Source: Druceiella hillmani
Lineage: Eukaryota; Arthropoda; Insecta; Lepidoptera; Hepialidae
Assembly (NCBI GenBank): GCA_039881145.1
Contig: JAYKKI010000095.1
Coordinates: 5,322,501-5,386,500, forward strand
Direction: 5' to 3'
DNA: 64,000 bases
A program made the position numbers and the translations under genes. The notes beneath the pieces are model-generated. The model was not told where the DNA came from and did not search any database. It saw nothing but the letters and a program-made list of their open reading frames with translations. Below are positions 35,871 to 51,200 of the stretch, piece by piece (the stretch's first letter is position 1; each line of letters begins with the position of its first letter).

Positions 35871-38800
35871 TTTATAATTTTTTTTAAATTAGAAGTTTTC
35901 TCTTCTATCGTGTCGTCATAAGCACGCACCAGACACTTATTTAAGTGTTAGCAGTCGCGATAGTTCTATTATATTTGATGATAGCTAAATGGTCCGGACT
36001 TTTTGGCGAATTTCAGGATTTTTTGTAAATTTCCAAATTTCGTTATGGTAAATCTATATCTATATATATTTAAAGTCGCCCTTCGTACTCATTTCTCAAC
36101 CATGGGCTTAAACGTACTAAAAAAAATCTAGGCACGTTATTTGGCTTGAACCTTTAATTAATGCATTTATTGCAATAAGAACTTATCACAGAATCTCATT
36201 TTGGGCGAGTTTTTTTAATTTAATGATCATTTTTTTATAAATTTCATTTCTTTTAGAATACAAGGTTTATATTTCAAATCAGGTTCAACCCTATTAGTTT
36301 AGTAGAATAATAAAAATAATGCAGAGATTTATACCCACACATTTCATGGATATGATTTAAATTATCAGACGGACATTAAAAATATAATTAAAATTTATTA
36401 CGTTTATTTAACAAACTTAGCAGTTCATTACGGCCATGTCAATTTCCCATTAATTTGTATTGAAATAAATGATAATTTATTGCCTCTATTCTAGTTATAA
36501 TAATCTTGGGTATTATCTAATGGCAGCAAAAACGAATCGAAGAAAACAAATATAAATGTATGAAATAATGTCATTATAAATATTAAAGAATTATTAAGAA
36601 TAATTTCTCTATTATATTTTATTATTTATTACGAGTCGATTTAACAGCGTCCAAACGAATGTCAATATTAATTTATGAGTCAAGCAATAATTAATGATTA
36701 ATTTTTTGCCTACTTAAAGCTTTTTCTATACAATTATCTCTGAATGTTTTTAAAAGTACGATATAACTACATGTAAGTTTTGTGTAAACTATGGTTTTTG
36801 TCGCAGTTCTCCTTATGAATAATATTAACTTTGTGAAAATTGCCAATCACGTGAATTTTATTATCACAAAAATTTTATTATCACCAAGTCGGTATGAGTT
36901 TTTTTATTTTTTATTATTTCAAATCAAACTTACAATAAATAACGTTTGGGACATTTGTGAAAACCACAATTAATTTAATTTATTAAAAATCTGTTTAAAA
37001 ATAAATATATTACTGGACAAACGCAAGTCAATGAAGACTAGGAAAAAAGTTATGAATGTTGGTACTGAATTTTGTGGATATGAACTTCTCATAATAAAGA
37101 GAAAAAAGTGCTAATTACGATTATCCGGGTTTCAGTTTTACTGGTTTTATTTAGCAAATAAGAAATTAAAATGTGTAAAATATAGCCTTTTTTTATTTAT
37201 TTTTACATGCAACACTACATTTTTAATGGAAATATGTGCCGTGCAATTTATTATGTTAATTTGGTAATATTAACATGCGGAATAAATTACATGTATTTTT
37301 GTTTTCAAGTTAATTATAATTGGTGAATGTTATATAGTATTAGACAAAATTATTCAATTTTCTCAAATGACTAGTTTTTTAACATAAATATACTAACAAT
37401 AAAAAGCGCTATAAAAATCGTCCTAAAATGAGATTTATATGCCATGTTAAATGTCAATGTATTTTTTACATGGCTTTCGTGGTTGGTATATTTAACAAAT
37501 TTTTTTGTAATTTTGAGTTAAGATAACTTCATTTTCCTAATTAAAAAAATGGAGATTTTGCAACGAGAGATGCAACGCTTATGTATCGTAAAGAATAATT
37601 AGTGTATATTATAATCCTAAAAACTCAAGTACCTTAAGTACTGGTCTATTTTTATGTCTGCTTATAGATTTTACACTTTTCATTTTTAAAGGTGTATGTA
37701 ATATTTAACAAACTTATGTACATCTGTGTAAAATATTTGGTAACAAAAGAAAAAATAAATTAAATCGAAACAACTTTACAACTGATTTCTTGCAAAAAAT
37801 TATTTTTGCGGAAACATTTGGATAAATTGTATTTTCAATAAACCATGGGCAGTCTGCAACTATTCCAAACAGTGTAAAAAAAAGTTTTGTTTTATTGAAA
37901 TGAATAATCATTTTTAACTTGTCCATTCAAGTCTTTTATGATTCATATTTTTGTACTCTTCTCATATATTCGACATTTATTAATAATATTTAAAATATCA
38001 ATAGCAAATCTACATTATTCAGCACGTGATTATACATTCAATAATTTAAAATAATCGTACTTATAAATTAAGATATCGTACTTTGTGCGCACCATTTATA
38101 ATTTTAAAAAGAAATATCTCGTACATTAACTCATACAAAATAGGTACCTCGTTCTTCTGCCCTATCAAGGTACCATTTTTACATTGACCCGTCATATCCA
38201 TCTAATTCCGAATTGTCACATCGGTTTAATGATTGAAACGCTGTCAGATATTATGGGAATGTAAAATAACGCGTAATAAAGATAACTATTTTAATCCGCT
38301 ATGTTAAACCTCGTATTGTAAATACGCAGAGAAAAAACAAAGGTCGTATGGCAAGATATAAGTCTTTATCTACCATTCAAGGTATAAAGTTTATACTGCT
38401 ATTTTGCGTTTCTTTTAAGGTGTGGGTTTTTCTTTAAGATTTTACGCAAGTTAGTTCTTTTAAAATAATAAGTTTATTAAATTCCGGGCAAAGGAATGTC
38501 GAAGAACGATCGTTATTGCTTTAGTAAGGGATATTATGTTTTTTACTTTATTGTTTATTATCTTCACGACCCTTTATACATAATTTAATTGATTTAAAAG
38601 AGTAAGTTAATACATTTCTAGGCAAAAAATTGTAAAGTATGATAATTATTATATTAATAAGGGATATTATCTTTTTAGAATCATTATTTATTATCTTCAC
38701 TGTTCTTTTCACATAAGTTAATCGATTTAAAAGTATAAGTTTATCAATTTCTAAGGGATATTTAATTTTTCTGCTTTATTAATTAATTTTTTTACGCCTA

Positions 38801-39500
38801 GCATGTTCTGATGTTATTTCGTATTTATAATTTTTACATTGTAATAAAAATTTACAAAGGAGTAATGTAAGTATTATGAGTCCTTTGGCTAATTAAACGA
38901 TTTTTTGAATAATGAGATAAATCATTAATTTGATTGACAAATAAGTTCTAAGCTAATTAGCTGCTATCCTCGACTTCCTTCATTTAAAAATGGGTTTAGG
39001 TATCACCGGAATTTGATAGAGGGGTTTCCGTAGATGGTATTTTGCAATGCTCAGAATCAAGTAGTTGAAATACAAAAATTAGAAATAATTGATGGTTAGA
39101 TAAATACATTTTTTAATTAAACAATGCATCAGTAGTGCCATCTAGTAACGTTATACAAAAGATTTTTGTCATTCCAAGATTACTTCCAGGATATTTTTCA
39201 GGATGAAACCATACGATCGATATCTTAGTCTATAATATGTTATATTAGTGTGTAAAATATCGGCGAAAAGGGTCCATTTTTTATATTAAATCTATTTGTA
39301 CACAAAAAATAACATTTTTAATACGTCTGAAACACTGGATGCTGAAAAAAATTGAAGAAAACATTTCATTTACATCATAAGATTTTACCATATGACAAAT
39401 AACGTTTACCTTTAATTGATTTTTAAGTGATAAAAAATATTATATTCTGGTCCTTTACGCTTTGTAATACACAGTACTTGAAATGTGACTATTTTTATTT
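35869..39500. other. No recognised gene; one weak duplication
   Basis: This stretch of about 3.6 kb is strongly AT-rich. Around 38520-38760 a phrase 'aagggatatta' with 'tttattatcttcac' and 'gatttaaaag' recurs two to three times at roughly 130 bases. The open frames at 36791 (+) and 37714 (-) show no family resemblance. Confidence 0.45.
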
Positions 39501-39504
39501 TTAA

Positions 39505-39650
39505 AATTCTAATATAATTTGTCTAATAAATAGTATTTATTTGTGTGTTTCCTCAACATTGTTAAATTGTTATATAATCTTTTTATCTCATAAACATCTA
39601 GGTCATTAATAATTTTATGGATCAAAACGTATTGCTGTAATTTTAATATA
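39505..39650 (+). repeat. Diverged outlying copy of the 194-bp repeat
   Basis: 'gtctaataaatagta.ttattt', 'tttttatctcataaacatct', 'ggtcattaat' and 'atca aaacgtatt' follow the same order as the units at 40492-41073 but with many substitutions. It lies about 0.85 kb upstream, separated from them by a mariner relic. Confidence 0.75.
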
Positions 39651-40120
39651 CTCACTTTCATTGTCGCATGGGACCTGATTAATTATACCTTTGTGGGGCT
39701 CCTTTGGTATCAACCGATTCATTTCTTCAAGGGAATTGCAAACAAATAAAACTTTCAATTAGTATTAGTGAGAATTGATGGAAACAAAAGGGGAATTCAT
39801 AAAAACGTGAAGTATGAAACGTATTATTGGCACGCAAATAGTAACGTATTATTGTTATTCAATGAAGTTATATTATATGGACATGCCATTAGATGTTTAA
39901 AATTGATCCTCAAAACTTAAGTAATTTGTCTCAATTTCAATATGATTATTTTATATAACTGCATTATAACTTTATCTTTTTCATCATAATTCACAGTACT
40001 GCTTGAAGAAATATATATAATCACCATCATTTTGATTTTAAGTCGGGTCTGTTTGGCTATATAAGGTGGTACAGTTACGGCTGGTCCGGGCTAAGTTCAT
40101 ATACTACCCACGCACCGTAT

Positions 40121-40176
40121 TTGAAGCTTTTTCCCAAGTGGTGTAAATGCTTACATCACTTGGGAAAAAGCTTCAA
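40121..40176. repeat. 26-bp-arm hairpin
   Basis: Bases 40121-40146 pair with 40151-40176 with a single G:T-type mismatch and a 4-base loop. The arm begins 'ttgaagctttttcccaagtg'. The right arm runs into the mariner reading frame, so the inverted duplication probably arose after the transposon decayed. Confidence 0.9.
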
Positions 40177-40485
40177 TAATCGTCACTGTGAAACCGCTGG
40201 AACCATCGCTTTGCAGTAGTCTCAGATATTGCTTCAGGAGCTACACGTTGGCATACGTTACGCGTTGGTTCGGTAGCAAAGTGATCAGATTGGTATTCGC
40301 AGAGTAGACAGCACCTCAGTGTCGTCCATATTTTATGCGTGTTAAAAATGAATCGTCTTAGTTACTTCTGAATCTGTGAGAGCATGCCGGGTCCTTTATA
40401 TATTTTCGATTATGAAAGCTTCTAGAACGTTCTAATATTTTCTAGATAATTTTCAAAAAAACGCTCATTACTTCTTACCCAACCC
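40173..40485 (-). pseudogene. Mariner transposase relic, 5' end only
   Basis: Read on the minus strand, an ATG at 40329 starts MDDTEVLST. After a frameshift comes CEYQSDHFATEPTRNVCQRV then APEAISETTAKRWFQRF and HSDDY before a stop. The pattern 'E.A.SE.TA.RWFQRF..DD' is the mariner N-terminal helix-turn-helix. Upstream (plus 40460-40485), the sequence reads 'ttgggtaagaagtaatgagc' on the minus strand, similar to mariner terminal repeats. 'aaaggacccggcatgctc' lies in the leader. About 100 codons or fewer remain; the catalytic domain is gone. Confidence 0.8.
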
Positions 40486-40491
40486 AATATT

Positions 40492-41073
40492 AATATTATT
40501 TGCCTAATAAATAGTGCTTATTTATGCGTTCCCTCAAAATTGATAAATTGTTTTATAATATTTTTATCTCATAACAAGCAATGTCATTAATATCTTTATG
40601 GATTAAAACGTATTACTGTTATTTCCATTTAAGAAATGTAATTCATGAATTAATTTCGAAGGCGGTTTTATTCTATGTTCAAAGTAATATTATTTGTTTA
40701 ATAAATAGTGCATATTTATGCGTTCCCTCAAAATTGATAAATTGTTTTATAATATTTTTATCTCATAACAAGCAAGGTCATTAACATCTTTATAGATTAA
40801 AACGTATTACTGTTATTTCCATTTAAGAAATTTAATTCATGAATTAATTTCGAAGGCGGTTTTATTCTATGTTCAATGTAATATTATTTGTTTAATAAAT
40901 AGTGCATATTTATGCGTTTGCTCAAAATTGATAAATTGTTTTATAATATTTTTATCTCATAACAAGCAAGGTCATTAATATCTTTATGGATTAAAACGTA
41001 TTACTGTTATTTCCATTTAAGAAATGTAATTCATGAATTAATTTCGAAGGCGGTTTTATTCTATGTTCAAAGG
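40492..41073 (+). repeat. 194-bp tandem repeat, three copies
   Basis: 'aatattatttg' begins units at 40492, 40686 and 40880, with the last ending at 'ctatgttcaa' (41073). Each contains 'gcgttccctcaaaattgat', 'aaaacgtattactgttattt' and 'tttcgaaggcggttttattc'. Copies are nearly identical. The 67-codon frame at 40581 is incidental. Confidence 0.97.
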
Positions 41074-41569
41074 CCGAGCTATGGTTTCAGTTGGACAACA
41101 TGTGTAACATTCTGTACTCAAAGAACTTTGTATTTTAATAATAACGGCAAAACAATTTCGTAGCATATTAGGAACAGCAAGATACATTGCAGAATTTTAT
41201 TTAATAAACAAATTTTAAATTAAATTTATTTTTGATAGCCACCATTTTCAAATACATAAAGCTGTTTTAGTATTTGATTCAGTGTTTAATAATTCGTTTT
41301 GATATTTTTAATATCTAGTACACATTTATTTATGTATTTGTTATTGAGTAGTTTTGTTTTAGGCACATGGGCACTAAAAATTAAATTTTATCATGTTAAT
41401 ATCGTTATTTTTCTGTTTTTAAGAAATATTGAATGTAATTTATATTCTGCTGGATAAATTTTCAATACAAGATTGTTATTATAGGTTCATAAATTATGTA
41501 CATTATACTAATTAACTGATTCATATTACGAAAAGCCATTCTGCACATCACTCATAAACCTATCTTGCA
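41074..41569. other. No recognised gene
   Basis: AT-rich, with nothing identifiable. Confidence 0.5.
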
Positions 41570-41860
41570 TTTAAGAGTCGGCGGTGGGAGTTCGCTGACA
41601 AATTGTACAGATGTAAATTTCTCCCACACGGCTCTACTAACGTTTGTACTACGAAGCTCGTAAAGTGTTCCTAGAAGAAATAACAATGTTGCGTTGTAGT
41701 TAGTCGATGAGTGCTGGCTACCTCGCACTTGTACTCCGACGGCTCGTATGTCGGTCGAGTCACGCTCACAAAGGGCAATTGTTTCGTTTGTAGTATGCCG
41801 TTCGCTTGTTGTGCGGCGATTCTTTCATCTTCGGCCTTGCCTTTCTTTTAGTGTAACACA
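41570..41860. promoter_or_regulatory. GC/CpG-enriched island
   Basis: 'gagtcggcggtgggagttcg', 'ctcgcacttgtactccgacg' and 'gctcgtatgtcggtcgag' give a marked rise in CpG over about 250 bases. No long open frame. Candidate regulatory DNA, by inference from composition only. Confidence 0.25.
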
Positions 41861-42435
41861 TTATAATTAATACTTCGTTCTTTGTCAGCGTAATGAAAGA
41901 GTATGTCGTCGCAAGAGAAACTAGGGCCCAGTAAATAGAAGTTTCATGACAATAGGTGGTTATTGAGAGTTTTCCTGGATAGAGTATTCCGAATTTAAGA
42001 TGTTTCTACACATTGTTATAAATGTTTTATGATACTGTATATCTTACTTAGAGCAAATCGCTTCTACAAATTTATATATTTTTTTATTTTGGACAAATTA
42101 CTTCTTAGATAATTTAATACTTTGAATATAAATTTAAGAAAGTTGAAATCAAAATTATTTGTAAGAAATTCAAATGAATGGGAAAGGGGTGAATGAGCAG
42201 TATATAAATCTCTTCAATAAATTATATTTAGACTATTTCAATTTATTTCTAGAAATTGTTTTTGATTTTTAAACTATTTCTGTAATTAGGTTGTCGCGAC
42301 CAAAACAAAAATACTCCTTACAGAATAACTCTCGTATACGTATGTCCATCCTTCACAGCCGTTTTGACGTAAAACATCTTTAAAATTAGTGGCAAGTGGA
42401 CGCAATCGCGCTCATATGATCGACAGTTTCTGTCG

Positions 42436-42606
42436 AAGTAATTTTGAACTTTAATACTTCAGCTAAAAATAGGCATAGCACTATTGTTAATTTTGCACTT
42501 CAATACTTCAGCTAAAAAAGGCATAGCACCATTGTTAATTTTGAACTTTAATACTTCAGCTAAAAATAGGCATAGCATCATTATATTTATCTATCTATCT
42601 ATCTAT
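42436..42606 (+). repeat. 48/49-bp tandem repeat (three copies) plus (ATCT)n
   Basis: 'aattttgaactttaatactt' and 'cagctaaaaataggcatagca' recur at 42440, 42489 and 42537. They are followed by an (ATCT)n run at about 42586-42605. Confidence 0.95.
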
Positions 42607-45350
<2,744 letters not shown>

Positions 45351-45768
45351 TTATTTTCCACTTACCATATTCCACTTAACATATTTCATTGAGTGGGACT
45401 CAAATGTTTTTTGTCGAAAAATATTTTTTTTCAATTTTCTAAAATGGCGATTCTAGATGACTGATTTTCATCAAAATCGAACTTGACTTCTACGACTTTG
45501 TCTGCGTAAAAATTGATGTATAGCCGAGTTTAATATTTCGTAAGCACTATTTTGAGTTGATTCTAAATGTGTACAAAGTATTAATTTAATATAATTACTG
45601 ATTTGACTGAGAAGCAATTTTTTTAAACAAACCAGTGTCAGCGTCATCTAACAATGTTACAAGATGTTGTTATTATTTAGTAAGGAACTAATAACCTTCA
45701 TTCTAAAAAAATTGGTAAGGATTGATTTACTTTTTAAAGAGCTATTAAGTAACAAATAAACTAAAAAA

Positions 45769-45776
<8 letters not shown>

Positions 45777-45832
<56 letters not shown>
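45777..45832. repeat. (TA)n microsatellite
   Basis: About 55 bases of AT dinucleotides. Confidence 0.95.
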
Positions 45833-45834
<2 letters not shown>

Positions 45835-46069
45835 ATATGTATTAATAGAGTTTCTGTTAAAATAAATTCGATTCATAACCATTAAAGAGCTCTGCCGTGA
45901 CCCTAAGTTGCTCCCTTTTTATACAATACGTAGAACTTGATACTTTATCAGCGTAGAGGTTCCAATTTAATGTCAGATAATTTCAGTACTGAATAATAAC
46001 GAGACTTAAATACTTCAGCTTTAACAGTGATAGAGGAGATTTTTTAGTACTCAATTGTGGAGTTAAATG

Positions 46070-46740
46070 GAATATTTCGATATACGGTTATGTTGCCGCA
46101 CAGTAAAGCACAGATTGTGCGTGTTAATTGCGCGAAAAGTATCAACAACACCATTTGCGTAGATTCATAGCCCATTCGCAGCAGCACTTACGTACGGGCA
46201 TTCGGCTTGGCGCATGAAATATAAGGCGACTTTGTGAAACAACAAATTCGTACGTAACACTTGAAATGAAAATAATGTTAAATAAAGCAGTTTTATGAAG
46301 CATTCAATGCGAGATTGTTTGTTCGTTTCCCAAGTCAACTCTTGCAAAACACGTCCGCTCTTTGCGAATCGGCACAATGATGTTTACAAACAGGCCCAAC
46401 TACTGTCGCCCGTATTTATTATTGTAATTGCAATCCGAGAGGTTTCTGCAAAGTATTGCGTTATTTTATTTTTTTGTTTCTTGCAAAAACAAAGCTCGCA
46501 AATAATATTTCTCGCCCGCTGGCGTGGCTCCGTTGGAGTGGCGGCCGCTACGGTGTCGCCGTCTAGGTGAAAACTGAAGGGCGTTCGTTCATTGATTGTG
46601 AACGTTTTGATTTAGGTTATTCAATTGTTTGCTAATCGATTAATGCCTTTTGTGTGACATTCGTACCGTGGAATAATACAAATTGTGTACGGCGCATGTG
46701 TGGAACGATTTCGCTTTGAATAACGCTTTTGATTGAATGA
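46070..46740. promoter_or_regulatory. GC/CpG-enriched region
   Basis: Composition rises over about 650 bases, with a sharp CpG peak at 46508-46563 ('ctcgcccgctggcgtggctc', 'gtggcggccgctacggtgtc'). The open frames on both strands at 46165-46570 (70 and 91 codons) overlap each other and have no known domain. A promoter or conserved non-coding element is more likely than a gene. Confidence 0.25.
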
Positions 46741-47811
46741 GAAATGGTCTCATGTATTGTCGTCACATATAAAGGTAAATTTAAAAATAATTTGTAAAGC
46801 CATAGGAGTAATATAAATAATTGTTATATATCAATGTAGCAAACAGTATGTATATTAGAACTTTATTACCGAAGACCAATATTCTTGTCTAGTTACAAAA
46901 AATTTGGTAATCGTAATTAAAAAAGCAATTTTAGATGTAAACTTTTAATTATGCCTATTGTATTTAGATAAAGTATGTTCCATATTCAGCTACTCGAAAC
47001 CCGAAGTTCAGACTGGACTGTCTGTTGAAGCAAAACTATATAAATTTGCAAAGAAGGCGTGTCACGTAAAGAATAGGGACGTGTTATAGTTGGAATTGGG
47101 CTAGGCTTTCTCTAACCAATCCGAAATATTCCCCTAAAATAATCAAGTCATTTAGAAGTTGGAGAGAACCACCTGGTTAACCAATAGAGACATACGACCT
47201 CAAATGTAAATATCTTTCTGGTAAAAACAATTTGATTTTTGGTTCGACACGAATAAAATTGTAGTGAAGCTTGTTTCAAAAAAGCGTTTATAATTTTTAC
47301 GAGCACATAATTTTAATAAAAATAATGAGTCATAAAAACCTAGTTAGATTAAAGTATGGAAAAAGGCTAACGTCGCATGCTCTTAGGTAAATGAATTATG
47401 TTATGATTCATCTGAGAGACGCAATTAGCTAGTGAGATGTAATTAATAATGGATATACTAACTGAGCCTAGTAATCAGAATGTCTTGAAAGTTAAAACAG
47501 AAAATAAAATTTTAGAATTGTTAAGAAGTACATAAATATATTTTAATGCCATTTTTTATAAGTAAGTTAATTAAACTAAATAAGTAAGTTAATTAAACGA
47601 AATGGTATGTTGTGCAGTTTATACCGTTTTAGAGACTTCTGTGGAGACTGTGCAAATAATAAATAATAACAAGTTGGTGATAATTAAGCATCGCATGAGC
47701 TGCTTCTAACGTGCTTAGCTAAACTTTTAAACTCAAGTATTTATAATTAAGTGAGTTCCGTGGTTTTGTTAGCGTAGAATTATCTTAATTATGCTGTTCT
47801 CCCCCTGCAGT
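46741..47811. other. No recognised gene
   Basis: AT-rich. A short direct repeat 'aagtaagttaattaaac' occurs twice at about 47559 and 47581. Confidence 0.45.
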
Positions 47812-47922
47812 CCATGTATTCGCTCTATTCTCCAATGCATTCACTCTATTCACCAATGCATTCGCTCTATTCTCTAATGTATTCGCTCTATTTTCCAATG
47901 CATTCGCTCTATTTTCCAAAGA
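47812..47922 (+). repeat. 21-bp tandem repeat, five copies
   Basis: 'attcgctctattctccaatgc' type units at 47818, 47839, 47860, 47881 and 47902, a constant 21-base step with minor changes (g/a, c/t). Confidence 0.96.
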
Positions 47923-47934
47923 ACATTGGTCGTC

Positions 47935-48192
47935 GGAACCTGGGTTAACCAATACATAAGCTGATCTCTCTATTTTGGACTCTTTATGCAGTATTCTCCT
48001 ACTTTTGATACATTTTTTATAACTGCTTTACCCATATGCATTATTACATATTGGTATACAAATCTATAATATTCCTCCTAATATGGGATTTCTATCACAA
48101 AAAAGTATGTTTGAATTCGGACGTGTGGTTCCAGAGATTAACGCGTACAAACAAATTAACAAACTTTTCCTCTTCGTGTATTAATATAGATA
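47935..48192 (-). mobile_element. Helitron 5'-end fragment
   Basis: On the minus strand it starts 'tctatattaatacacgaaga' and continues 'acgcgttaatctctggaacc', a sequence I recall from the 5' terminus of lepidopteran Helitrons ('tctatactaatattataaag...gcgctaatctcaggaac'). The 3' end with CTAG was not found upstream, so the left boundary is a guess. It ends about 100 bases before the 125-bp satellite. Confidence 0.5.
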
Positions 48193-48290
48193 ATATGTAA
48201 ATTGTCAAATTAGATTCACACTGACCTCGTTGTTTGTATATTATCTTACGTGTTATAGTAGATAAATGAAATGATATAAACTGAAATTAT

Positions 48291-51200
48291 AATACTCCTC
48301 AAGCGCTCCTTGTTTATCCGATGCCAACTTACCAATTATTGTAAATTGCTTTCATCACGTTCATTTTACTTAATTACTTATAAGATTAAGGTTTAGTATT
48401 ATCAATAACATAGATAATATTCCTCAAGCGCTCCTTGTTGATCCGATCCCAAATTACCAACTATTGTAAATTGCTTTCATCACGTTCATTTTACTTAATT
48501 ACTTATAAGATTAAGGTTTAGTATTATCAATAACATAGATAATATTCCTCAAGCGCTCCTTGTTGATCCGATCCCAAATTACCAACTATTGTAAATTGCT
48601 TTCATCACGTTCATTTTACTTAATTACTTATAAGATTAAGGTTTAGTATTATCAATAGCAGAGATAATACTCCTCAAGCGCTCCTTGTTGATCCGATCCC
48701 AAATTACCAACTATTGTAAATTGTTTTCATCACGTTCATTTTATTTAATTACTTTTAAGATTAAGGTTTAGTGTTATCAATAACAGAGATAATATTCCTC
48801 AAGCGCTCCTTGTTGATCCGATCCCAAATTACCAACTATTGTAAATTGCTTTCATCACGTTCATTTTACTTAATTACTTATAAGATTAAGGTTTAGTATT
48901 ATCAATAACAGAGATAATATTCCTCAAGCGCTCCTTGTTGATCCGATCCCAAATTACCAACTATTGTAAATTGCTTTCATCACGTTCATTTTACTTAATT
49001 ACTTATAAGATTAAGGTTTAGTATTATCAATAGCAGAGATAATACTCCTCAAGCGCTTCTTGTTGATCCGATCCCAAATTACCAACTATTGTAAATTGCT
49101 TTCATCACGTTCATTTTATTTAATTACTTTTAAGATTAAGGTTTAGTGTTATCAATAACAGAGATAATATTCCTCAAGCGCTCCTTGTTGATCCGATCCC
49201 AAATTACCAACTATTGTAAATTGCTTTCATCACGTTCATTTTATTTAATTACTTTTAAGATTAAGGTTTAGTGTTATCAATAACAGAGATAATATTCCTC
49301 AAGCGCTCCTTGTTGATCCGATCCCAAATTACCAACTATTGTAAATTGCTTTCATCACGTTCATTTTACTTAATTACTTATAAGATTAAGGTTTAGTATT
49401 ATCAATAACATAGATAATATTCCTCAAGCGCTCCTTGTTGATCCGATCCCAAATTACCAACTATTGTAAATTGTTTTCATCACGTTCATTTTATTTAATT
49501 ACTTTTAAGATTAAGGTTTAGTGTTATCAATAACAGAGATAATATTCCTCAAGCGCTCCTTGTTGATCCGATCCCAAATTACCAACTATTGTAAATTGCT
49601 TTCATCACGTTCATTTTACTTAATTACTTATAAGATTAAGGTTTAGTATTATCAATAGCAGAGATAATACTCCTCAAGCGCTCCTTGTTGATCCGATCCC
49701 AAATTACCAACTATTGTAAATTGTTTTCATCACGTTCATTTTATTTAATTACTTTTAAGATTAAGGTTTAGTGTTATCAATAACAGAGATAATATTCCTC
49801 AAGCGCTCCTTGTTGATCCGATCCCAAATTACCAACTATTGTAAATTGCTTTCATCACGTTCATTTTACTTAATTACTTATAAGATTAAGGTTTAGTATT
49901 ATCAATAACATAGATAATATTCCTCAAGCGCTCCTTGTTGATCCGATCCCAAATTACCAACTATTGTAAATTGCTTTCATCACGTTCATTTTACTTAATT
50001 ACTTATAAGATTAAGGTTTAGTATTATCAATAACATAGATAATATTCCTCAAGCGCTCCTTGTTGATCCGATCCCAAATTACCAACTATTGTAAATTGTT
50101 TTCATCACGTTCATTTTATTTAATTACTTTTAAGATTAAGGTTTAGTGTTATCAATAACAGAGATAATATTCCTCAAGCGCTCCTTGTTGATCCGATCCC
50201 AAATTACCAACTATTGTAAATTGTTTTCATCACGTTCATTTTATTTAATTACTTTTAAGATTAAGGTTTAGTGTTATCAATAACAGAGATAATATTCCTC
50301 AAGCGCTCCTTGTTGATCCGATCCCAAATTACCAACTATTGTAAATTGTTTTCATCACGTTCATTTTATTTAATTACTTTTAAGATTAAGGTTTAGTGTT
50401 ATCAATAACAGAGATAATATTCCTCAAGCGCTCCTTGTTGATCCGATCCCAAATTACCAACTATTGTAAATTGTTTTCATCACGTTCATTTTATTTAATT
50501 ACTTTTAAGATTAAGGTTTAGTGTTATCAATAACAGAGATAATATTCCTCAAGCGCTCCTTGTTGATCCGATCCCAAATTACCAACTATTGTAAATTGCT
50601 TTCATCACGTTCATTTTACTTAATTACTTATAAGATTAAGGTTTAGTATTATCAATAACATAGATAATATTCCTCAAGCGCTCCTTGTTGATCCGATCCC
50701 AAATTACCAACTATTGTAAATTGCTTTCATCACGTTCATTTTACTTAATTACTTATAAGATTAAGGTTTAGTATTATCAATAACATAGATAATATTCCTC
50801 AAGCGCTCCTTGTTGATCCGATCCCAAATTACCAACTATTGTAAATTGCTTTCATCACGTTCATTTTACTTAATTACTTATAAGATTAAGGTTTAGTATT
50901 ATCAATAGCAGAGATAATACTCCTCAAGCGCTCCTTGTTGATCCGATCCCAAATTACCAACTATTGTAAATTGTTTTCATCACGTTCATTTTATTTAATT
51001 ACTTTTAAGATTAAGGTTTAGTGTTATCAATAACAGAGATAATATTCCTCAAGCGCTCCTTGTTGATCCGATCCCAAATTACCAACTATTGTAAATTGCT
51101 TTCATCACGTTCATTTTACTTAATTACTTATAAGATTAAGGTTTAGTATTATCAATAACAGAGATAATATTCCTCAAGCGCTCCTTGTTGATCCGATCCC

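Noticed and set aside
46165..46570. Overlapping 70- and 91-codon frames on opposite strands
   Set aside because: They overlap each other in a GC-richer island and neither has a recognisable domain.
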